Shown here: positions 58,239-64,000 of the stretch, piece by piece | Layout of the letters: each line of letters opens with the position of its first letter | How positions within the stretch are numbered: position 1 is the stretch's first letter | DNA from: CATOSK01 sp034423195 | Lineage (GTDB): Bacteria > Chloroflexota > Dehalococcoidia > Lucifugimonadales > UBA3495 | DNA: 64,000 nucleotides | Assembly: GCA_034423195.1 (NCBI GenBank) | Contig: DAOUIZ010000023.1 | Coordinates: 62,001-126,000, forward strand | Direction: 5' to 3' | Program-made: the position numbers and the translations under genes | The notes under the pieces: generated by a model | Told to the model about the DNA's origin: nothing | Database searches by the model: none | The model's input: the letters and a program-made list of their open reading frames with translations, nothing else

Positions 58239-58360
58239 GCTACAGACACCCCGTTACCCTCAACCCGGACCCCGTGAACCGGACCCATTCGGTACCAAGG
58301 AAGGGGCACCTCGCGTGCCCCCTTGCGGGTTCTTTCACGGGGATGAGCGGTGTCTGTAGC
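58239..58360. other. 122-bp segment of three nested hairpins
   Basis: GCTACAGACACC (58239-58250) pairs with GGTGTCTGTAGC (58349-58360); inside, CCCCGTGAA (58270-58278) pairs with TTCACGGGG (58334-58342); inside that, AAGGGGCAC (58301-58309) pairs with GTGCCCCCTT (58315-58324) with one bulged C. The stems are co-linear and nested, ending 38 bp before the ankyrin gene. A structured RNA or leader is likely; a mobile-element end is an alternative. Confidence 0.65.
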
Positions 58361-58398
58361 AAGGTTGCCACCATCCTTCACCACAAGGGGGCTCCATC

Positions 58399-59664
58399 TT
58401 GCTGGCAAAATTTACCAACACCCGGCTCAGTGCATCCCCGGTTTGCGTCGTTGCCCTGATCCTTCTCGTCCTGACCCTGGCCTGCGGTACCAGCGAAGCT
58501 CCCGAAGAACCCGGTTCCTCTCTGGACGACCCCGCCACCCCCGTTGGGAGATTCCCAAACGAAGACACATCCGCCGGTCCGACACCGGGAGTGGTCTCCT
58601 CGAGGGTGGATGCCACCACCAGTTCAGAGTCTCGGGCTGGCGAGAGCCCAACCGGCACCCCCCCGGGCTCATCATCAGCCACATCACCGACGCCGGGGCC
58701 CGGAGCCGCCGAACAGGCCGCGCCGGATAGTCGAAATCCAGCTATGGCAATGCCCTCGGCCGTCCCCGTGCCGACCAGGACCATCCCGGTGGAAGAGGTC
58801 ACCTGGAGCATCCAGGGGGTTTTTCCCCTGCACCAGGCAGCATTCGACGGCACCCTGGCCGCGGTGGAAGCGCTCCTCGCCCAGGGAGAGCCCGTGGGCG
58901 CCAGGACCCAGTTCGTCTCTTCCGCCGGCGAGACCAGGGAGGTGACCCCCACCGAGTTGGCCGTGTGGAACAACACCCGGGAGGTGGTGGAGCTTCTGAT
59001 CCAGAATGGCGGAGGCCACAGCTGGCTGGCCCTGACCGCCGTCCAGCACAACCCGGACCCGGAGGTGATGGACGTGCTGCTGAAGGCGTTCGAGGACCAA
59101 TTTCAGACGGCGCTGGATGGGGCAACAGTCCAGCGGGGCGACTTCACCAGGGCGGCGCGGAACTGGGTATTGCCCTGCGGGGTGGCCGCCACGGCGCGAT
59201 ACCCGGGGCCGGTGGACCGGTTCCTCGCTTTCGGCTGGAATGAATACCTATCCGACTTCCAGCGGATTGCCTACGCTGGCGGGGGGATTAACGGGCAATT
59301 CTGCGAAACCAGCCCCGGATCGCGCAGCAGCCGGGCCCAATACGCCGGGTTCTTCAGCGAGGCTGTGGCGAAGAATCCCCATCCGGAGGTCCTGCAGGTT
59401 TTCCTGGACCATGGGGCCGACATCGACAACGAATGGGAGGGGATTCCCTACCTGCACCGCGCTGCCCAGCACAATCCCGAGCCGGCCGTGGCCGCGTTCC
59501 TGATCGACCGGGGGCTGGATGTGAACCAGCCCACCGACCGGGGTGAAACACCCCTGCACCTGGCTCTGGGGAATGACGAGCCGTCGGTGGCCGCAGCGCT
59601 GATCGCGCGGGGCGCCGATGTCAACGGGGGCGCGGGCCCCCTCACCCTCTCTGGCTCGCTTTGA
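58399..59664 (+). CDS. ankyrin-repeat lipoprotein, 5' part of a frameshifted gene
   Basis: A 421-residue product. A signal segment 'VCVVALILLVLTLACGTS' ends in a lipobox Cys, then a Ser/Thr/Pro-rich linker to about residue 130, then ankyrin repeats ('FPLHQAAFDGTLAAVEALLAQGEPVG', 'IPYLHRAAQHNPEPAVAAFLIDRGLDVNQPTDRGETPLHLALGNDEPSVAAALIARGADVNG'). The last residues 'LTLSGSL' are out of frame: the neighbouring frame reads 'PLWLALMRNPVNVG', which continues the repeats. The start is TTG 58399, with GGGGG upstream. Probably exported and anchored at the cell surface. Confidence 0.75.
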   Translation: MLAKFTNTRLSASPVCVVALILLVLTLACGTSEAPEEPGSSLDDPATPVGRFPNEDTSAGPTPGVVSSRVDATTSSESRAGESPTGTPPGSSSATSPTPGPGAAEQAAPDSRNPAMAMPSAVPVPTRTIPVEEVTWSIQGVFPLHQAAFDGTLAAVEALLAQGEPVGARTQFVSSAGETREVTPTELAVWNNTREVVELLIQNGGGHSWLALTAVQHNPDPEVMDVLLKAFEDQFQTALDGATVQRGDFTRAARNWVLPCGVAATARYPGPVDRFLAFGWNEYLSDFQRIAYAGGGINGQFCETSPGSRSSRAQYAGFFSEAVAKNPHPEVLQVFLDHGADIDNEWEGIPYLHRAAQHNPEPAVAAFLIDRGLDVNQPTDRGETPLHLALGNDEPSVAAALIARGADVNGGAGPLTLSGSL

Positions 59665-60464
59665 TGAGAAACCCGGTCAACGTCGGCCTGATCAGGCTGC
59701 TGTTGGAGGCGGGAGCGGACGCCAACGTGGCAACACGTGATGCCACCCCTCTGCTCCATGTCATGCGGTGGGATGAGCCGGCCCGGTCGGAAGTGGTGGG
59801 CCTGCTCCTGGAGAGGGGTGCCAAGGTCAATGCCCGGGACTCCGTTCGATTCACCCCCCTGCACCATGCTATGAACCCGGGGGTCCAGGCGGGAGAGAAC
59901 TCCAAGGTGGTGAAGCTGCTCCTGGACGCGGGCGCTGACGTGAACGCGCAGAACCACCGGGGGGAGACTCCCCTGCATCTGGCATTGCAGCGCGCCGGGG
60001 TTGAGGTGGTGCAGCTGATGCTGGAAGCGGGCCCGGACGTCAACCTGCAACAACCGGACGGTAGGAGCCTGCTGCACCTCACGGGCAGAAACAATGCTGA
60101 GGAGACGGAGATCCTGGTGGAGATGCTGCTGGACGCCGGAGCGGACCCCGACGTCAGGGACCCGGGAGGCAATACCCTGCTGCATTTATCTGTTCACAAC
60201 CCCCGGGTGGTGGAGTTGCTGCTGGATGGCGGGGCGGATGCCGATGCCAGGGACTCCAACGGCCTCACCGCTCTGTACCTGGCAGTCGGAAGGGGCGGCG
60301 GCGGCCGTGATCCCGGCAACCCTGAAACGGTGGAGCTGCTGCTGGAGGCGGGAGCGGACCCTCATGCCGACCACGGCGGCCGGACCCCGTGCCAAAGGGC
60401 CCAACAACATCAACCCCCCTCGCTGGGGGGCCAGAGACTCCTGGACCTCGCATGTTCCCCGTAG
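59661..60464 (+). CDS. ankyrin-repeat protein, 3' part of the same frameshifted gene
   Basis: A 267-residue run of seven or so ankyrin repeats ('GLIRLLLEAGADANVATRDATPLLHVM', 'TPLHHAMNP... VVKLLLDAGADVNAQNHRGETPLHLALQRAGVEVVQLMLEAGPDVN' and so on). Continuous with the preceding ORF if one base is removed or added near 59635-59650 in a C-rich run. As annotated it would start TTG/ATG at 59661/59664 without a signal peptide. The repeats probably bind a protein partner. Confidence 0.75.
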   Translation: MMRNPVNVGLIRLLLEAGADANVATRDATPLLHVMRWDEPARSEVVGLLLERGAKVNARDSVRFTPLHHAMNPGVQAGENSKVVKLLLDAGADVNAQNHRGETPLHLALQRAGVEVVQLMLEAGPDVNLQQPDGRSLLHLTGRNNAEETEILVEMLLDAGADPDVRDPGGNTLLHLSVHNPRVVELLLDGGADADARDSNGLTALYLAVGRGGGGRDPGNPETVELLLEAGADPHADHGGRTPCQRAQQHQPPSLGGQRLLDLACSP

Positions 60465-60984
60465 CTGTTGCCTCCGAAAACGATATCAACCGCCGCCGTT
60501 GACAGCTCCGGTCCAATCAGGCGGTTGAGGGGATCATGGACCAGAAGAGCTGCCTTGGCTTCGACAGTGGTGCGGGCAAGGAGGCCGGAGCGGGGCCCTA
60601 CCGCGGGACCAGAGTCCCGGTTTGGGCCCTCCATGGGTGCTTCCGCAAAAGAGCGGGCACCAGCCGGTTCGCCCAGTGGGCCCGCGGGCCGAACGGGAGC
60701 ATGCTGGGCAGGTACTCGGGGAAGAGATTCGGACGTCGCTGAGTGTCAACGGGGCCTGGCCTACTGGAGGCGCCGTAGGCCGTAGTCCGGTTTGGAGATA
60801 ACGGAAACCCCCGTTCCCTATCCTCTTGGCCCACCCGATCCCGGGGGCAGGACTTCAGGCACCGGTTGGTAGGACACTGTGAAGGTTTTTGTCCAGTTCG
60901 CTTGGGCTGATTCATCACTCTCGCCAGGCATCATGTTCCCGAGGCCGCAGGCCACTCCATGAGTTAACTTCAGGAGGTGCACCC
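60465..60984. other. 520-bp stretch without a clear gene
   Basis: No complete gene. On the minus strand two adjoining frames have patches of protein-like sequence ('FPEYLPSMLPFGPRAHWANRLVPALLRKHP' near 60720-60620 and 'LLARTTVEAKAALLVHDPLNRLIGPELSTAAVDIVFGG' near 60590-60470), which may be remains of a decayed gene that I do not recognise. Confidence 0.35.
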
Positions 60985-61161
60985 ATGAAGGGAAGGGATG
61001 ACAGGAACAATCATTCCAACCAGATGAATCCCAACAATGATGCGTACTGGCAGTCCCGGGGCTACAATGAGCGCCCCGACGACTGGGAGGACCAGGTGGA
61101 CACGGAGGAACAGCAGCAGGTCCGCGAACGCCGTCACGAAGCTCCGAAGGCCGGGAGGTAA
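60985..61161 (+). CDS. small hydrophilic protein, 58 residues
   Basis: The ATG at 60985 has AGGAGG eight bases upstream, one of the best ribosome binding sites in the window. The product 'KGRDDRNNHSNQMNPNNDAYWQSRGYNERPDDWEDQVDTEEQQQVRERRHEAP' is charged, without hydrophobic core, with an aromatic centre (YWQSRGYNERPDDW) that looks conserved. I recall similar 'NNDAYWxSRGxxxRPxDW' small proteins in other bacteria, without a function. It is followed by the HTH-TPR gene in the same direction. Confidence 0.7.
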   Translation: MKGRDDRNNHSNQMNPNNDAYWQSRGYNERPDDWEDQVDTEEQQQVRERRHEAPKAGR

Positions 61162-61224
61162 CCAAGCTGGCAGGGAGTCCAGAGCGGGCGGCTTCATCCG
61201 GGCACCCTCTTCGGTGAAATCACT

Positions 61225-62271
61225 ATGAACGAAAAGAGTTTCTCGGACACGGCTCCCCTGGGCGGCCTCTACAGCGGCCGTATCCTCCGCGCTGTCGTCC
61301 AGTCCCTCGGCGTCCAGGACGAGGTGCTTGGCGACCGAACGGCCCGTAGGTTCTTCTCCGGCCAGCACGTGGACGAACACAACCGCAACCAGATATTCGA
61401 CGCCCTGGGGCAGGCTCTGATCACCCGGGGTCTGGCACCGGAGACGCTGGAAGACCTGCCCGAAACGCTCCCCATGGCGTCTGTGGTGGGAATGACGTTG
61501 ATGGGGGCCTGCGGGGAATGGGACCGGCTGATGGCCCACCTCCAAGCCCGTTCCGGGCGGGCCGCCGACGTGGGAGAGGCCGTGTCTCAGCTGCTGCGGC
61601 TGGTCGTGGTGGACGCTGCCCTGCGTCTGTTTGCCATGGTCTACCTGGACCTGGAGGCCCTGCCAGGGTCCGAGCCCCCGGCATGGGCGTTGGAGAACGG
61701 CACCGGCAACATCCTCCGGCAGCACCTGCGGGAAGCGGGGCTGACCAGGGACCAACTGGCCGCCCGGTTGGAAGTGTGGCCCACATCCGTGGATAACTGG
61801 CTGGACGGAAGGAACCGGCCCAGTCCTGAAAACGTCGCCGCCCTGGCCCGGGAGCTGGCCTCAATGGGACTCGGAGGCGATGCCCCGGCCCTGGAGCGGT
61901 CTCTGAACCGTCAGATCTCCCTGGCCACCATGGCGGACCAGATGGCTGCCGGTATTGGCCGGGACAAGCTCATCGAGCTGACCACCAAGCTGGTCCACTT
62001 CGCAAGGGCGCTGTCACAGTCGCCGGAGCTTCCCCGAATCCTGGGGGACAAGCCCCGGGGGGTCCTGCAAAACCTGATCATGCTGGGTTCCGCGGGGGGG
62101 GGTCGGCAGCAGCCCTGCTTTCGTGGCTGGCGGACCGGGAGCCGGATCCCGATTGGCGCTGGAACCTGCTCGCGGCCTTCAGGTTCTGGGATCCCGCCTT
62201 CGAGGCGGTGTCCGTCATGCAGGCCGGCGAGCGGTCGGCCGCCGGACTGGCCCAGGACATCTCAGACGTGA
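61225..62271 (+). CDS. HTH-domain protein, 5' part of a frameshifted HTH-TPR gene
   Basis: A 348-residue product whose first 290 residues are protein-like. An Xre-like helix-turn-helix lies at about 165-215 ('NILRQHLREAGLTRDQLAARLEVWPTSVDNWLDGRNRPSPENVAALARELA'). The final 50 residues after 'LGSAGGG' are out of frame. The break is in a run of nine G (62094-62102); with eight the protein continues 'SAAALLSWLADREPDPDWRWNLLAAFRFWDPAFEAVSVMQAGE' into the next ORF. Function unknown; the layout suggests a regulator or scaffold. Confidence 0.75.
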   Translation: MNEKSFSDTAPLGGLYSGRILRAVVQSLGVQDEVLGDRTARRFFSGQHVDEHNRNQIFDALGQALITRGLAPETLEDLPETLPMASVVGMTLMGACGEWDRLMAHLQARSGRAADVGEAVSQLLRLVVVDAALRLFAMVYLDLEALPGSEPPAWALENGTGNILRQHLREAGLTRDQLAARLEVWPTSVDNWLDGRNRPSPENVAALARELASMGLGGDAPALERSLNRQISLATMADQMAAGIGRDKLIELTTKLVHFARALSQSPELPRILGDKPRGVLQNLIMLGSAGGGRQQPCFRGWRTGSRIPIGAGTCSRPSGSGIPPSRRCPSCRPASGRPPDWPRTSQT

Positions 62272-62951
62272 CGGGAGTCGTCACGGAAGAGGACCGGCAC
62301 ATCAACGAAGTCCTGAAGCGTGAAGCCTCCTGGCATGCCGACTTGGCCATAGCGCCCCCGGTTGATGATGATGATTTCAGGATCTACCTGGCCAAGCTGC
62401 AGGGCTGCATCGATCTGCGGCGGCGCCTAGTGAGGCGCTTCCCCCAGAACCCGCTGGCGCACACCCATCTGGGATCCTTCCTGGGGATGGTGGGGAAGAA
62501 TGTCGGGAGAAGAAGTCTCATAGACGAAGGGGTCCTTGAGTGCAAGATCGCGGCTGGCCTCCAGCCCGATTGGGACAACCCGGCAGTGGAAGTGGGGATC
62601 ATCCTGGTGAACATCGGCGCGGGCACGGCCGCGCTGCGGGAACTGGAACAGGTGGAGCGCACCCTTCCCGAACCGACTCCCCACCTGAGGTTCGTCAAGG
62701 GGTACGTCCTCAAGACGCAGGAACGTCTTAACGAAGCGCTGGAGTGCCTGGAGGCGGTCATCGACGCGCGGCCGGACTTCGCGCCGGCGTACGACCATGC
62801 CGCGCACTGCGCTTTCAAGTCGGGAGATAGGATCAAGGGGCTGAGGTATGCGAAGGAAGCCCGGATGCGGGGCATGTACGCCGAGCACCGGGCTTGGGGA
62901 ATCGGGATGTATTCGTCCCGGTCCAAACGGCCCGGCCGCCATTCGAGATGA
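62208..62951 (+). CDS. TPR-like protein, 3' part of the same frameshifted gene
   Basis: A 247-residue product with TPR-like helices ('DLRRRLVRRFPQNPLAHTHLGSFLGMVGKNVGRRSLIDEGVLECKIAAGLQPDWDNPAVEVGIILVNIGAG', 'RFVKGYVLKTQERLNEALECLEAVIDARPDFAPAYDHAAHCAFKSGDRIKGLRYAKEARMRG'). In frame, the true protein would run from 61225 to 62951, about 575 residues. GTG 62208 or ATG 62217 are only nominal starts. The C-terminal helices may bind the product of a neighbouring gene. Confidence 0.75.
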   Translation: MSVMQAGERSAAGLAQDISDVTGVVTEEDRHINEVLKREASWHADLAIAPPVDDDDFRIYLAKLQGCIDLRRRLVRRFPQNPLAHTHLGSFLGMVGKNVGRRSLIDEGVLECKIAAGLQPDWDNPAVEVGIILVNIGAGTAALRELEQVERTLPEPTPHLRFVKGYVLKTQERLNEALECLEAVIDARPDFAPAYDHAAHCAFKSGDRIKGLRYAKEARMRGMYAEHRAWGIGMYSSRSKRPGRHSR

Positions 62952-62996
62952 GGGGATGCCCTAGCACGGTCTCCCATCCCAGGAGGCTGTCTGGTC

Positions 62997-63157
62997 TTAC
63001 GCCGGGAATATGAGCACCTGGATCGTGGCCGGTGGCGCGTCGACCGGACCGTCCCTGTCTGTGTAGACGCTCTGGAAGGCGCTGCCTCCTCGGTGCCGCA
63101 CACCACCTTGCTCGTCGTGTTCTAGGTCTTGTGCGGCGTCAGGGTCAACTTTTCCAT
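62997..63157 (-). pseudogene. decayed small gene next to the E1-like gene
   Basis: Minus strand: ATG 63157 with GGAG eight bases upstream starts 'MEKLTLTPHKT', then a TAG, then in the same frame 'NTTSKVVCGTEEAA', then after a one-base shift 'FQSVYTDRDGPVDAPPATIQVLIFPA' to a stop at 62997. Together they look like one 50-55-residue protein with an internal stop and a frameshift. Family unknown. It lies 36 bp after the E1-like gene on the same strand, so it may once have been part of that operon. Confidence 0.5.
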
Positions 63158-63193
63158 CTCATGTTCTCCGAGTGTCGCGAGAATATTGTCGGT

Positions 63194-64000
63194 CTAGCCC
63201 ACCCGCCCAACACGGTCGAAGGGAGCGTGGGCTAGAGGCCGGTAGACATCGATGACTTCATCACCTAGTTCGAACCGTCGGGTAAGGGCATCGATCGCCA
63301 CCTGGGCTATCAGGGCGGCACATGCCATCACCGAAGCGGGCGGAGCGTTGTTGACCGGAGCCGAGCACCCCAGATCGGGGGTTGCGAACTCGCCGTCTCC
63401 ATCCCCCGCGGGAATTACCGGGTATCGCTGCCCGTCCTCCCTGAGGTTGATGGGAGTATCCCCGTCCAGGACCTGGCACTGAACCCGCGCCACGCTGCCC
63501 CCGCGGTAGAGGGCGCCGGACACCAATGGTTTCCCCATCTCCCCGGCCACCATGGCCAGGGCAGGCACGAAGGCATCGTTGCCCGTGGCGTCGACGACGA
63601 TATCCGAGTCCGAGATGAGCTCCCGTATCCTGGCCGGCGCCACCGGAGCTTCCGGGACCTCGACAACCTCGGTCCAGGGAGCATGCTTTTCGATGACGCG
63701 GTGCACCGCCTGCACCTTGGGATGGCCCACCTGGTCATGTCCCGCGACGTGCCTGACCACGTTCTCGGGCAGGAGCATCTGGCCGTCCACGACGTCCAGG
63801 CGGCCGAGACCGCTCTCCGAGAGGATGGTTCCGACGTAACCGCCCAGGGCGCCCGCTCCGAAGAGAGTGGCCCTGCTGGCCCGCAACGCCGGAGCATCAG
63901 GGCCGGCGCGCAAAATAAGGGTTCCTTCATCGGTTGGTCCTGGCTGCAATGCTATCGCCTCCACCTCGTTGTTCATGCCTCCGCACGCCATCACCAGCAG
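63194..64000 (-). CDS. ThiF/E1-family adenylyltransferase (5' end outside window)
   Basis: The frame is open to the right edge ('LLVMACGGMNNEVEAIALQPG...'), so the N-terminus is probably missing. It has the E1/MoeB/ThiF Rossmann core: 'ATLFGAGALGGYVGTILSESGLGRLDVVDGQMLLPENVVRHVAGHDQVGHPKVQAV' (nucleotide loop, D, N, R and K of the adenylation site) and 'DSDIVVDATGNDAFVPALAMV'. A Cys in 'DLGCSAPVNNAPPASVMACAALIAQVAIDAL' may be the thioester Cys. No CxxC zinc site is present, unlike MoeB/ThiF, which points to the E1-like proteins of prokaryotic ubiquitin-like or E2-fusion systems. Those often sit with JAB peptidases. Confidence 0.8.
   Translation of the reverse strand: MLVMACGGMNNEVEAIALQPGPTDEGTLILRAGPDAPALRASRATLFGAGALGGYVGTILSESGLGRLDVVDGQMLLPENVVRHVAGHDQVGHPKVQAVHRVIEKHAPWTEVVEVPEAPVAPARIRELISDSDIVVDATGNDAFVPALAMVAGEMGKPLVSGALYRGGSVARVQCQVLDGDTPINLREDGQRYPVIPAGDGDGEFATPDLGCSAPVNNAPPASVMACAALIAQVAIDALTRRFELGDEVIDVYRPLAHAPFDRVGRVG

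Overview
The window is one stretch of GC-rich bacterial DNA (roughly 63-65 % G+C by eye) holding about 60 genes. No rRNA, tRNA or CRISPR array was recognised. The density of CoA-transferase, MmgE/PrpD, MaoC, thiolase/DUF35 and flavin monooxygenase genes, a lipoprotein-type copper nitrite reductase and the housekeeping gene set together suggest a Chloroflexota of the Dehalococcoidia/SAR202 type. That placement is inference from gene content, not a marker phylogeny.

Region 1 (1-14 kb) is catabolic. It has a cut-off penicillin-acylase-family Ntn hydrolase, a group D flavin monooxygenase, an MmgE/PrpD protein, a double-hotdog MaoC dehydratase, four class III CoA-transferases in tandem, a fumarylacetoacetase-fold hydrolase, a small methyltransferase, a minimal HAD protein and a thiolase-fold/DUF35 pair. 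These look like a pathway that attaches CoA to organic acids and takes them apart, substrate unknown. Two of the four CoA-transferases, the FAH protein, the thiolase and one SDR lack expected catalytic residues.

Region 2 (14-51 kb) is mostly core genome: birA, two SDRs, glyS with a downstream MazF-type toxin pair, surE, lysA, holB, an HNH nuclease, a GNAT, cvpA, a PAP2 phosphatase, cmk, plsC, dapA, asd, dapB, nirK, pnp, rpsO, an MbfA-like ferritin/VIT protein, a DASS transporter, argF, der, plsY, gpsA, ispH, thrC, a thioesterase and an NCS2 permease. Lysine, threonine, arginine, phospholipid and isoprenoid synthesis are represented. Small accessory pieces break it up: HEPN genes, DUF2442, a DUF2283 pair, an HTH protein, an NYN-domain remnant, a complete-looking MITE and two dispersed repeat families.

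Region 3 (51-64 kb) is accessory: a divergent zinc-ribbon transposase-like gene, an AlpA/primase-helicase/AAA-ATPase cassette resembling a phage satellite or plasmid replication module, a decayed transposase, an ankyrin-repeat lipoprotein gene and an HTH-TPR gene (each split by one frameshift), a small strongly translated ORF and, at the right edge, a ThiF/E1-type adenylyltransferase. Two multi-hairpin intergenic segments (55.6-55.8 kb and 58.24-58.36 kb) are the most structured non-coding DNA here. The right end may be the start of a ubiquitin-like conjugation locus, but most of it lies outside the window.
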